Positions 35,290 to 44,797 of a DNA stretch of 64,000 nt are shown piece after piece. Both the position numbers and the translations under genes were made by a program. Within the stretch, counting starts at the first letter, position 1. Every line of letters starts with the position of its first letter. The stretch lies in contig MU863878.1 of assembly GCA_033296885.1 (NCBI GenBank), positions 310,001 through 374,000 of the forward strand. The letters run 5' to 3'. The notes beneath the pieces are model-generated. The model was not told where the DNA came from. It ran no database searches and saw nothing but the letters and a program-made list of their open reading frames with translations. This DNA comes from Triangularia verruculosa. Lineage: Eukaryota; Ascomycota; Sordariomycetes; Sordariales; Podosporaceae.

Positions 35290-35901
35290 ATGGCCACCAA
35301 CGATTCGTAAGTCCCAGCATCATCTAAGAAAGCAATGTACATCTCGTGTTAACCACCTGTTGGTTTTGATTTACAGAAACAACACCATCCGCGAGCCCGC
35401 AGAGGGCCGCGACGAAACCCAGGTAGTCTTAGACTACATCGACGAGGAGCTTGCCTCCTGGCAAGAGAAGTGGCCGGTGGCCTCGTGGTCCCCGACCGAG
35501 CTGCTGGACGAGTTCGCCCGCTTCTGGGCGATGAAGACGTTCGCGCTGTCCGGGGAAACCCGGCTCGAAGCGCTGAACGAGGACGAGGAGAAGATCGTGT
35601 CCTGGGCGACCGAGCGCGGCCACTGGCCGATCATGGACTTTTTGGTGGCCATTGGGGCCACCAGGAGTGTAAGTGATTTCTATGTTCATTCTCCCTCTCT
35701 TGCCTTTGTACTTTTCACCTGTCCTTCTATCTTCTATGTATACCCACGCGTCGACGACCTGCACAGTTCTCGGCATCTCCAATTACCCCAAAACAGCCTA
35801 GTGCCCACCTGCTAATCTCTGGACAAAACCAGGATGCCGCACTGGACCGAACCTCCCGCACCACGGCACCTTCTCCCTCGACCCCACCAACGCCAAAATG
35901 A
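35290..35901 (+). CDS. Small three-exon hypothetical protein upstream of the sterol-isomerase-like gene
   Basis: Exons 35290-35306, 35377-35668 and 35833-35901 give 125 residues. Introns of 70 and 164 nt use GTAAGT at both donors and TTTACAG and ACCAG as acceptors, and phases agree. The protein begins MATNDSNNTIREPAEGRDET. A helical segment follows (LDYIDEELASWQEKWPVASW, then TELLDEFARFWAMKTF), then a conserved-looking WATERGHWPIMDFLVAIGAT, and it ends in a short Thr/Pro-rich tail. No family is recognised. It is soluble and acidic, without signal or membrane segments. Its stop codon TGA (35899-35901) overlaps the ATG of the next gene (35898). If exon 3 is not used, the protein would instead run into the second intron. 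Confidence 0.6.
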
Positions 35902-36710
35902 GGCCCCCCAACTCCTCCTCACCACCAGATCTGGCCGCCAAAGGCCACTTCCATCGTTTGCTCCTCCTAGCCCACACACCCCTCTGGTTGTCCGCCGTCG
36001 CCGTTGTCGTCCTCACCTCCTCCCTCCAAAACTGGACCACCAACGCCCACTACCTCTCCTTCTCCCTCTTTGCTGCCTCGCCTCCTTTGCTCTTGCCTTT
36101 TTTGTTCCCCTCTAGGCCTGCCGCCAGCGACAATCACCCCACCGGCAGGCGGCGTTTTCAGTCTTCCTACGCCCTGAAATTCAACGTTTACATTGCGGTC
36201 CTGGTTTTCTTCGGCACGTACTTTGGAACAGCATATTTCTTTCAGCTAATGTCCATGCGATATACCTTCCCGGCCCACCTGGTCACTCTCGACAGCGATA
36301 TCCTTCGCCGCCAAGAGATGCAACAGGTCCCGGTGTTCCTGTATCCCCTTACGCATGCTTACTTTTGTACATATTATGCTTTGTTATTGGTATTGTATGA
36401 TTATGTCAACCCCAAGGCATTTTGGTCGAGGTCGGTGACGGTTCTTGGGTTGAGTTATGTTTTGGCGTGGGCGGAGACGTGGTTTATGGCTTCAGATTTG
36501 ATGAACGAGTGGTTCGCCTATGGCGACCGATCTCGGATGTTGAGGGTGGGATCATGGGGGTACGCGAGTTACTTTGTTGTTGGATTACCGATGTTAAGGA
36601 GGTTGAGTGGTGAGTGGGGATGGGAAAGGGTTGTTATTGAGGCCGGGGGGTGTTGTATGGGGATTATGGTGTTGCTGGAGGTGTGGGGGAGGCTGGTTGG
36701 GCCGATTTGA
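35898..36710 (+). CDS. Cycloeucalenol-cycloisomerase-like membrane protein
   Basis: Frame of 270 residues, polytopic. Hydrophobic segments: LLLLAHTPLWLSAVAVVVLT, YLSFSLFAASPPLLLPFLF, YIAVLVFFGTYFGTAYFFQL, a segment around FLYPLTHAYFCTYYALLLVL, LGLSYVLAWAETWFMASDL, and a last pair around YASYFVVGLPML and GIMVLLEVWG. The series RYTFPA, V....LTHAYF..YY, the ETxxxxxxxxxxFxxxDRxxMxxVGSxxYxxYFxxxxPM pattern and the C-terminal segments follow plant cycloeucalenol cycloisomerase (CPI1), which opens the 9,19-cyclopropane ring of sterols in the ER. Fungi make ergosterol through lanosterol, so the substrate here is probably different. The ATG at 35898 lies inside the stop of the preceding small gene, an unusual arrangement in a eukaryote. 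Confidence 0.72.
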   Translation: MRPPNSSSPPDLAAKGHFHRLLLLAHTPLWLSAVAVVVLTSSLQNWTTNAHYLSFSLFAASPPLLLPFLFPSRPAASDNHPTGRRRFQSSYALKFNVYIAVLVFFGTYFGTAYFFQLMSMRYTFPAHLVTLDSDILRRQEMQQVPVFLYPLTHAYFCTYYALLLVLYDYVNPKAFWSRSVTVLGLSYVLAWAETWFMASDLMNEWFAYGDRSRMLRVGSWGYASYFVVGLPMLRRLSGEWGWERVVIEAGGCCMGIMVLLEVWGRLVGPI

Positions 36711-36884
36711 GAGTGGTGGCGGACGCGATTCTCAGAGTCGATAGGGTTGGGATTACCAACACTCCGGGTACAGATCGTCGCAGTGGTGGTGGGGGTGTTT
36801 TTGAGGAGTTGGTATTTTGGAATTGTTTGAAAGTTTGTAAGGGGTTATGATCGGTTGGGAAAGTTGAGAGGATGGAGGATGGAG

Positions 36885-37290
36885 CCGAGGAGAGGGGTTG
36901 GAGGACGGGAGCCGAGAAGAGGGTTGGGGGACGGGAGCCGAGAAGAGAGGATGGTGTGATGGCCGCCACTGCCATCACCATATATATACCACTGGAGCGA
37001 GCAATGCCGGTAATAATTGCTCACTTGTAGCTTTTGTGCAACACAGTGGGTTTGGAGCAGCGGTCCTGCTCGCCGTGACAGATGCAGGACGGGAGCCGAG
37101 AGGCGAGAATGGAGGGCGGGAGCTGAGAAGAGGGGATGGAGGGCGGGAGCCGAGAGGAGAGAGTGGAGGACGGGAGCCGAGAGGAGAGAGTGGAGGACGG
37201 GAGCCGAGAGGAGAGAATGGAGGGCGGGAGCCGAGAAGAGGGAGTGGAGGACGGGAGCCGAGAGGAGAGGATGGAGGATGGGAGCCAGGC
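36885..37290. repeat. 27-bp minisatellite interrupted by a miniature transposon
   Basis: Unit consensus (A/G)CGGGAGCCGAGAGGAGAGAR TGGAGG, 27 bp. About seven and a half units lie at 37087-37290 and about three more at 36885-36954. The two blocks are split by the element at 36956-37079. Because the unit is a multiple of three, several frames on both strands stay open (GGREPRGES-like on plus), which gives false coding frames. Confidence 0.9.
36956..37079 (+). mobile_element. Miniature inverted-repeat element, family 1, copy a
   Basis: 124-bp copy of an element found four times in the window (36956, 52330, 55847, 57835). It begins GTGATGGCCGCCACTGCC and ends GCGGTCCTGCTCGCCGTGAC, an imperfect terminal inverted repeat. 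The interior has the shared core GGAGCGAGCAATGCCGG...ATTGCTCACTTGTAGC, itself a partial palindrome. It is inserted inside a 27-bp minisatellite. The copy has lost any clear target-site duplication. Confidence 0.7.
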
Positions 37291-37375
37291 GGGTGGCTGG
37301 TGGGCATCGGTCATTGGTGTTGCTGTGGCGAACATCACTCTCGCAAGCGCCCAAATCATCCGAATCGTGAATGAA

Positions 37376-38222
37376 AACGATTATGTGTTGAGTTTGGAAC
37401 CCACGCAGTTATCTTGAAGCATATATTGAACTGTTGATGTTGACTAAATAAAGAAAAAGGTTCAAAACGAGCGTACAGGACCATATTTATATCCCACCTG
37501 AGCATTCCATCCACCTTTTAGACCCATTCGGTAAACTCCCTGAGCAACCCCCTCGTTGGCCTGAATGTAGCCCCTTGTATACTACCTCGGTGAACTGCTC
37601 CATCAATCCCAAAACTGCTCCAACGAGCCTTGCCCTCGGTATCTGTGAAACCATCCTGCTTCGAATTATGCCACTCACAAAGCAGCCTTGACTTTGATGG
37701 GCTGCGATGTGAATCCACCGTGTATCACGGTATGAGTTCGGGGAAGGCAAACTCCACTACCTCACTTACACAACATCGCCACTTCTCACTCTTCCTGTGA
37801 TGTTATGACATAAACGCGTTGTAATGGGAACCATCTGCTTGTACCGTAGCCCCAGAATACCTAGCTGGCTGGACTCTGAATGAAAGATTGTTGGCTGAAA
37901 CTGCTTGAAAACTGTTGAAACGAGGTGGTGTCTATGTGCTTCGTGATCTCAGGTGCTAGTACACTGGTGCTGTCAGTGAACGAGACCATCATTCTTACTT
38001 TTTCATTCAAACCAGCTAGTACCCTGGTGATACCCGACAACTACTCTCTTTGTGTGGGTAGACAGCCGCTCAAAGTCGTACATAATGTCATGCGAATGCG
38101 CTGGTATGTCTTCAAGGTAGATACCTCATCATGAACCTCTTTCGTTATCGGTCATAGCTATACGTGAACATCACTGAGACTGCCAGGAAATCTTATAACT
38201 ATGCCTCGTGTTCCCTTGCTTT
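37376..38222. other. Intergenic region
   Basis: No intact gene. Weak open frames on both strands at 37487-37750 and 37925-38134 lack ATG context, splice partners and motifs. A CTAGTAC(A/C)CTGGTG word occurs twice (about 37956 and 38012). Confidence 0.35.
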
Positions 38223-39562
38223 TCATTTCTTAACCTTCATGACGTCGTCCAACCAATCCCCAATAACTTCAATCAACTTATCCGTCTTCATCTTGGCGTC
38301 CTTCAAGCACTTCTGATCATTGCCAAGCATATGACTAATACCGTCTTGGTCAAACCCATGGATCTGATCAGGAATCAGCAACCACCTGTACCTCGCCCCG
38401 CCGTCTGTTTTGATCACTTCCTCCCAAGCATAACGATCATCACTGTCCATGATCAGCTCTCCCTCGTTCGCGGTGGTCTGACGTCCAATCGCCTCATCTT
38501 CTCTTGGGACCCGCTTCCCAGCCAAACTGCAAATCATCCTCCACGCCTCCGGAGACAACATGTCTAGCTCGCACGCAATCATGAAGATGTTCTTGGGCAG
38601 TGCTTCTCTCTTGGCATGCGTGGGGCTGAGAAGAGTGTCGTAGTAGTCGGTGCCAGGGTTGAGGTAGGCCCAGTTGAACAACGGCGACATGACAAGCAGA
38701 AAGTCTTTGTCTTGGCCACGCAATCCGCCTAGCTCAGGTTTGTAGCGGCGACCGGCACACTTGACGTCTTGGGTGGGAGCAAAGTCCACGATAGGATACA
38801 AGGGAACGACGGCCTTGATGTGAAGTTTGACGGTGTCGAGCTGGGAGACGGCCAAGGCCAGGTTGCCGCCGGCTGACCATCCGGCCAAGGCGATCTTGTC
38901 ATAGTGGATGGGTAACGTTGTGTCGGCTAAGACAAGCTGGATGAGAGCCTCGAGATCGTGGATAGGCTTGGGGAACGGCGAAGCGGGAGCCTTGCTGTAG
39001 TTGAGGGCCACAACGAGGTAGCCGTGGCTGGTGGAAAACGCGCGGTTCCAGGCGTCATTATCCCCGGGGTTGCCGAGGACGAACCCGCCGCCATGGATGG
39101 TGAGGAGGACGGGTAGACGTTTGGTGCTGGCTCGGTCATAACCAGGGGGTAGGAAAATGCTGAGAAACTGGTTAGATGGCCACGAAAGTGTCAAGGTGGG
39201 ACTGGCGTGTCTGACTGGACGGGCAAATGCTTCAAAGCAGGGTATGCTTTGATTTCGTCGGGGCACTTTTCGCCTGGTGAGATGATATAGTCCTTCACCT
39301 TGCTCATGAACATGATGGGCGGCAAGATGAGCTTCTGGACGGTGAAGGCGCAGGCCGCGTGGAAGAGCCGGGCGCTGGTGGGCAGCTGAGGTGCCCTTCG
39401 CCGCGAGGCGCCACTGGCTGGGGCTGCGGAGGTCTCTAGCACGGCTGCCATTGTTTTGTCTTGGTTGATGGCAATACGGACTTGTCTTAGAGACAGGATT
39501 GGCAAGACGTATGTCCTTGTTATTGCAGCTGGGTCGTTGGTTACCGTGTTGAGCTTGTTCAT
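38223..39562 (-). CDS. Alpha/beta-hydrolase esterase/lipase, hormone-sensitive-lipase type
   Basis: Two exons on the minus strand, 39562 (or 39451)-39221 and 39167-38223. The 53-nt intron has GTCCAG, a TCTAAC branch and CCAG. It is required because the N-terminal part (DYIISPGEKCPDEIKAYPAL) and the catalytic part lie in different frames, and the join is in phase. The protein has 428 residues from the ATG at 39562 or 391 from 39451. Catalytic features: oxyanion motif IHGGGFVLGNPGDND, nucleophile GWSAGGNLALAVSQL (Ser near residue 175 counting from 39451), acid region CELDMLSPEAW, and His in PDQIHGFDQDG. This is the HGGG family that hydrolyses short-chain esters. The N-terminal hydrophobic stretch is moderate, so location is uncertain. 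Confidence 0.85.
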
Positions 39563-40342
39563 GAGATGAAAGTGCGGCTGACAGGAACTTTTCGACCCTG
39601 AGGGAATTTGACTTTCGGACTTCGATCAGTCCGTCCCGGGACCAGCGTGGGGATCAAGTCCCGTGAGGTTCGGGTTCCTGAAGTGTTCTGGTCAACTGAG
39701 CTTGGGGGTTTGCCGCTTCTTTCCTAGTAGACGAATACTAGGATGCCGGTGTAATTTTCTCAGGAAGGTACGGGCCGCTTATAAGTGGATCAGGTAGGTA
39801 TCGTTCGAGTCTACGATTGCAGGGCAGGGACAATGGCTGAAAGGAGGGGACAACGGCCATCTTGAAGTGGGGCGAGCCAGTGGGTAAGGGTGGTATGGTA
39901 GGTATCTTGGCGTGTTAGACAATGTCCGATGGAACGGTGACATGGCTTCACTGGGTGCTGCCGAATGCGAATGCGAAGACTGAATCGGTAGGTATAATGT
40001 ACGGCCAGAATATTGTCTGGATGTCTCAGTTCTCCAGTGCTTACCCAGAGTGACACAGCATCCACCGCCCCTCTGTTCTAGACCAGGACCCCTGAATTGT
40101 GGGGGTAGAATCAACGGCTCGGCGCCGAAGTTGGCAGGCGTTGGGGAATGATGGTGATGATGTCATCGGTGGAACAGCCCTACCTACAGAACAAATAAAC
40201 AAGAGCTCTTTTCTGCTGCCGATCTGAACTTGAACAACAACTTCACCTCACAACATACCCAGCTCTCCATCTGTCACCTCCAAGACAACTCCAATCCAAA
40301 CAACACTGCCAAAGACACATTCACTCCGCACCATCAACCATC
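39563..40342. other. Divergent promoter region
   Basis: It lies between the divergently transcribed esterase gene and the small gene at 40343. The last ~140 bases are rich in CAAC/CACC and look like a fungal 5' leader. No other gene is supported. Confidence 0.4.
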
Positions 40343-40864
40343 ATGATGCATCTAGTCGCTGCCCGCTCGTTCATTGTCCGGGCTTACCCATTGGCCTTCA
40401 GAGCGTCGTCATACCCAGTCATTACCGGCGTGAGACCATCCAGAGCATATGGAGATGTCTCGTCCCCCAAGTCAGCCGAGAGGGCCAGTGCCGAGAGCGG
40501 CGGCTCCCGCAGTAAGGATGCGGTCGAGAGAGATGCCGCCCAGAAAGGAGAAGGCGAAGGCTCCGCTGAGTCGGGCGCTGGCTTTATCCCGGATCAACTT
40601 GCCCAGGGCGGTGCTAAGGGCCGTACTGGCGGAGGAGACCCCCTGGAGAGCTCACACCATCCTCCGGCTCAGCCTAAGATCAGCAACGCCAGCGTACCCG
40701 GAGATAAGCCCAACCTCAGCAAGGAGCAGCAAGCCGAAGTCGATGCCCACAATGCCGAGTTCGAGAAGAAGCACGGACGGGCCGCCAAGGCCAACGAGGA
40801 CAAGGTCAACAAGGCATTCTGGAGTGGACGGGGCGAACGGAATGTGAATGGGGAGACCCAGTAG
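40343..40864 (+). CDS. Small hydrophilic protein with probable mitochondrial presequence
   Basis: Single exon of 173 residues from tandem ATGs at 40343 and 40346. The N-terminus (MMHLVAARSFIVRAYPLAFR) has Arg, Ser and Ala, few acidic residues, and an RAY motif near residue 34 that resembles a mitochondrial processing site. The rest is disordered, with repeated Ser/Glu/Gly/Lys (SAERASAESGGSRSKDAVER). A conserved-looking acidic/basic C-terminus follows (LSKEQQAEVDAHNAEFEKKH and NKAFWSGRGERNVNG). This composition resembles stress-related hydrophilins. No biochemical function is assigned. Confidence 0.75.
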   Translation: MMHLVAARSFIVRAYPLAFRASSYPVITGVRPSRAYGDVSSPKSAERASAESGGSRSKDAVERDAAQKGEGEGSAESGAGFIPDQLAQGGAKGRTGGGDPLESSHHPPAQPKISNASVPGDKPNLSKEQQAEVDAHNAEFEKKHGRAAKANEDKVNKAFWSGRGERNVNGETQ

Positions 40865-41105
40865 TGGCTTTTTCTTTTGCTGTGAAATGGCAACTCTGTC
40901 GATGAAATGGTTTTGGCATGTATCATAATAACGTGAGGAAGTTGACCGAGAAATTGGAGGCTCAGAATTGACCATCATGCATGTTGCCTAATCCCAAGGC
41001 ACACTATGCCACGTGACTGAAATTTGATGTGGACTCGACTCCAGGACCAATTTCACGACGCGCTGTTTGAAACTTGTCTCAACTTCACACGACCCATCAT
41101 TCACA

Positions 41106-42941
41106 ATGAAGTCCTTCTTTGCCTCTCGCCGGAAGCTGCCGAGTGAAAGACATGATCATTTAAGAGCTGCGAGCTTGGCAAGCCAAGACCTCCTCACCCA
41201 TCTCCCCACTGAGCTCATCATCATCATCCTCGAGCAACTCGACACATCCACTGACATCGTCTCCGCCCTCAACGCCTGCCGCACCTGGCGTGACATCCTC
41301 CTGTCCCCAGAAATATGGCCCAAAATCGCAGACCGGCTCACTCCAGGCCTGGCATCTCATATCCGCGCGACGGCCTCATCCGCTGATACCCAAGGCAAAG
41401 CCTTCCAGACCGCCCTCACGTTGCACCACCTCCATCAAACCGGCACATTTACGCACGTCAATCACCAGGTTATACGCATCAACCTGGAAAACAATCGTGA
41501 TAATTTCTTCACCATCTCCAAGCAACTCCCCGTCGCTTCTGGCGGTGTACACTCTGTCTTCGACGTCCCCGGTCTCGACCCCACAGAGGAAGACGAGCAT
41601 GTTTCCCACATCAGGCTTTACAGCCATGGCCGTGTCGCCTGGTGGCCAGAGGCCTGGAGTTTGCCGTTTTTCGCTGTTGTTGATGATTTTCGGTCGCGGA
41701 CACGGCGGATGTATCTATTTCCGGGGCAAGACGAACGGAATGAGGACCGTAGACGAGGATGGAAGGCTTCGCTGGGGGAGTCGCTGTTTGTGCTGGGGCA
41801 GGAAGATGCAGGAGTGTGTGTCTGGCATCTTGAGAGGGATGAGCTCAAGATGGTTGCGCTCCCGGGTGCGTTTGACAGGTGTGTTGTCCATGGGGAACGA
41901 CTGTTGTTTGTGGGGAGGAACCACGCTGAGGTGTGGCTGTGGGACTGGGAAGCTGCGGCAGTCAAGACGGTGGATGTGGCAGGATATGGGTGCTATCAGC
42001 CTGGTCCTGTGAGAATGGGCGGTCAGGCTGTGCTGGGGTATCCGAGGCCGGCTCCGAAATGGGGGTTGCGGTTTTCGGCTTCGGATGTCAAGCTTGATTT
42101 CATACTGCACCCGACGGAGAAGGATGTGTTTTTTGTCGTGACGTGGGACGAACAAGATCTAGTGGTCTCTGAGTTTGTGTCTGAGGAGATGACTGGACGG
42201 ATTGTGTGCTCGCAAGACTGCCTTGCGTATCGCTGCATGCTTCGTTCTCGGACTGATAATGCAGTCCACTATCTCCGCACTGATCGCTGTGACGGACATG
42301 GGGGCTACGTGCTCACCACAGCATGGGTTGGGACAGAGCCAATATGTGATGCTCCTTGTGAACAAAGAGGGAGTATCGTATCCGTCTGCTTCAACGTCTA
42401 CAGCAAAACCTTCAGCACCTTTGTTCACCACGCGTCTGACCAACGAACCCCTGCTGCCCATCTCTGGGATGGGCTGCTCTCTATCAGGATCGCTGTCGAG
42501 GATCAACATGGTCTCAAACCAGCTGTCGCGCTGATGAAGCCTTGCCCTGTACATGACGTCCACGCCCCAACGTTGCAGGAGGGAGACCTGATGCAGGTAC
42601 GCCTGATAAAGCAGCCTGCCATCGGTGCCACTCCGGCAGAAGCATCTATGGCTTTTGTTCCAAGTGGGAGCGATGAGTTGTGGCCACGGGCCCAGACACT
42701 TTGCAATGTGGCCTATGCGTTGGAGGCCGGGGGTGATGCCACGCCAGCAGGTTCAGACGTCATGAAGGCCGAGTGGTTTGATGGAGATGAGAGAACGTTA
42801 GTGTATGTAGCTGGAAGGGATTATACCGTCTGGGTTTTTGGAGAAGAAGTTCACAAGCAGGACCAAAAGGACGGACGCGTGTGGAGGGATAGATTGAAGA
42901 GTGTTATGAGTGGTGCGAAACGTAGAAACCCAAAGCCGTAG
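41106..42941 (+). CDS. F-box protein
   Basis: Intron-free gene of 611 residues from the ATG at 41106 (ACAATGAAGTCC). An F-box lies at about residues 30-75: LLTHLPTELIIIILEQLDTS followed by DIVSALNACRTWRDILLSPE and IWPKIADRL. The remainder forms no recognisable repeat, although its spacing of hydrophobic and aromatic residues suggests a beta-propeller-like substrate domain (GRVAWWPEAWSLPFFAVVDD, LFVGRNHAEVWLWDWE). F-box proteins link substrates to SCF ubiquitin ligases through Skp1; many fungal ones have unknown targets. The C-terminus is basic (KSVMSGAKRRNPKP). No frame defects are visible. Confidence 0.85.
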   Translation: MKSFFASRRKLPSERHDHLRAASLASQDLLTHLPTELIIIILEQLDTSTDIVSALNACRTWRDILLSPEIWPKIADRLTPGLASHIRATASSADTQGKAFQTALTLHHLHQTGTFTHVNHQVIRINLENNRDNFFTISKQLPVASGGVHSVFDVPGLDPTEEDEHVSHIRLYSHGRVAWWPEAWSLPFFAVVDDFRSRTRRMYLFPGQDERNEDRRRGWKASLGESLFVLGQEDAGVCVWHLERDELKMVALPGAFDRCVVHGERLLFVGRNHAEVWLWDWEAAAVKTVDVAGYGCYQPGPVRMGGQAVLGYPRPAPKWGLRFSASDVKLDFILHPTEKDVFFVVTWDEQDLVVSEFVSEEMTGRIVCSQDCLAYRCMLRSRTDNAVHYLRTDRCDGHGGYVLTTAWVGTEPICDAPCEQRGSIVSVCFNVYSKTFSTFVHHASDQRTPAAHLWDGLLSIRIAVEDQHGLKPAVALMKPCPVHDVHAPTLQEGDLMQVRLIKQPAIGATPAEASMAFVPSGSDELWPRAQTLCNVAYALEAGGDATPAGSDVMKAEWFDGDERTLVYVAGRDYTVWVFGEEVHKQDQKDGRVWRDRLKSVMSGAKRRNPKP

Positions 42942-44142
42942 TGGATTAACCACTCTCAGTCTGCTCCTTCAGAAATCGGATTCCCATGATCAACTGGCAG
43001 TAACATCATTTTACCACAGGCTATGAAAGTGTGTTCAAGTTGCCACTTGTTGAGTAATCAACTTCACAGATCGCATCAAATGATCATGGTGACTGTTGTT
43101 AAACATTGTGCGTCGACGAGTTTGGCGTACACACTCGGTGCGTGTTGGACGATACCGAGCAAGTCAAAGCATATTTCACATGGGTGTACCTGACCCCACA
43201 AGCAAAGGGCCCAACAGTCCGTTTCGGTGACACAATCGTGTTGAGTGACCTTTTCGATCCCAGGAGGATGCAGCTTGTTAAGGCAAGGAACAGAGATTTC
43301 AAGCCCCTTCCACACGAAGAATGAGCAAGTAACAATCCATGGGATCATACCCGGAACCCCGACCAGATCCCGATGGGAGAGTCATCCTTGTGAGAGGGGA
43401 GGAGATCCGGGTGTGGATGGAAGGAACAACCACCTCCGGCTTTACCTGTCACCGCCAGATACTGGATTCTGTCATCTTCCTTCCTCAGTCACTTCCGTCG
43501 GTAGATAGACATGGAGATTTTGTGATTAGTGTGATACCACTTTCCCACTCCATGCATCGTGTCATCTTCTGACGAGGGAAGTAGGTATCCACAAGGATGG
43601 TCAGGATGTCACCTCGTCAGGAGAAGGTGCATGTACACTCAACGAGAATCAAGGCAATGACACAGGAGGACCTCTCAGGGTGTCCGTAATGAATCCTCTC
43701 AAGCCAGGAGAAGCACCTGCCCTCTGACTGCACTGAACGCTCTCAATCCACAACATTGGGCCCAATGACTGGCCCCGGGCTGCCGAAGCGAGGCTTGCTT
43801 TGCTCAACTGGTTGTACCCTCCTCGTTCCTGCCTCAGACACCTAGGCAGTTATGTGGTCCGATGAGCTCCCATAGGAGGGCCTTATCGAGAGCAGGCTCC
43901 ACTCTACAAGTTCGGGAACCTGCAGCTGGGATGGACATGCTGATCGTTCCCGTCCGCAGCTGAGAAAGCCCAGTCTCCTATTCACCCGTCTTTCAACCAA
44001 CCGACAGTTGCGTCTCACGATTCATCTCGACCAATTGATTCCCAGCCCGAACTATCCCAGTACAGCACTGTCTGCTCTATCACACGCCTAGGCTGTACGC
44101 CAATCCTCCGTTTGACCGGGCAAAAGATACAAGCAAGAGAAC
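42942..44142. other. Intergenic region with possible gene relics
   Basis: Open stretches at about 43106-43324 and 43339-43572 on the plus strand are moderately protein-like (YFTWVYLTPQAKGPTVRFGD; FVISVIPLSHSMHRVIF) but lie in different frames. They lack a good start, and no splice pair joins them cleanly. They could be remains of one small gene. Confidence 0.3.
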
Positions 44143-44364
44143 ATGGTACACAATCACCCGGTCGCTCTCGCGCTGGTAAGTTCGTCGTGTTCCTGTGCTC
44201 GGCACTGCAACTGACAGAACTCGGTTGGTCCTCAGCTAGGTTGGGTCCTTGATCAGCTTGAACAGATTTTGGCCGATGCCATTGCCCACATAACATGGAG
44301 ACTTGATGAGGATGAGGAAGAGGACGGTGCCTGGTCAGGAGGCCATGTTGAGGCTGGTATCTAG
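44143..44364 (+). CDS. Possible two-exon small protein
   Basis: ATG at 44143 with exons 44143-44175 and 44218-44364 would give 59 residues: MVHNHPVALALNSVGPQLGW, then VLDQLEQILADAIAHITWRL and an acidic tail ending VEAGI. The donor is GTAAGT and the acceptor ACAG; the phase agrees, and the first exon is closed by stops inside the intron. The intron would be only 42 nt, near the lower limit for fungi, with its branch site uncomfortably close to the acceptor. Amphipathic helix plus acidic tail looks real, but there is no family support. Confidence 0.3.
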
Positions 44365-44797
44365 ATCCGAGATATTTTCGAGCTCGATGGCGCCGGTCTT
44401 GGAAGATAATGTTACATGGTGGCTGCAGTAATAGCTGGATTTTGGTATCTGAAAGTCATCTCCGTTCATCAGACACAGTGTCTGCCGTTTGTCAGTATTT
44501 ACATACCCAACACAAGAGTGTCTTTTGACCGTCACAAATCCGGCTGATGCTTATATAACAGCATGTTGTTCTCTATCAAAATCTGGCAAATCCTTCTACC
44601 TGAACTATGTCCTTTTGCTGTTATGAAGCCCTCGATGCTACTGGCGCCCCGGCCTAGTCTTCCCACCAGCACAAAGCGCGAACATCTTTACCTATGTGGT
44701 ACTATCGAGCAGTCCCCTACCCTGCTTGCGCTGATCCCATAGCTTCCATCGTTTGAGGGCCCACCAGTCTTCGCATTTCCTGGGTTTAAGCGGTTGT

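Noticed and set aside
36898..37374. Long open frame with GGREPRGE-like repeats on the plus strand and matching frames on the minus strand
   Set aside because: It is produced by a 27-bp minisatellite whose unit is a multiple of three; frames stay open on both strands and have no start, domain or splice context.
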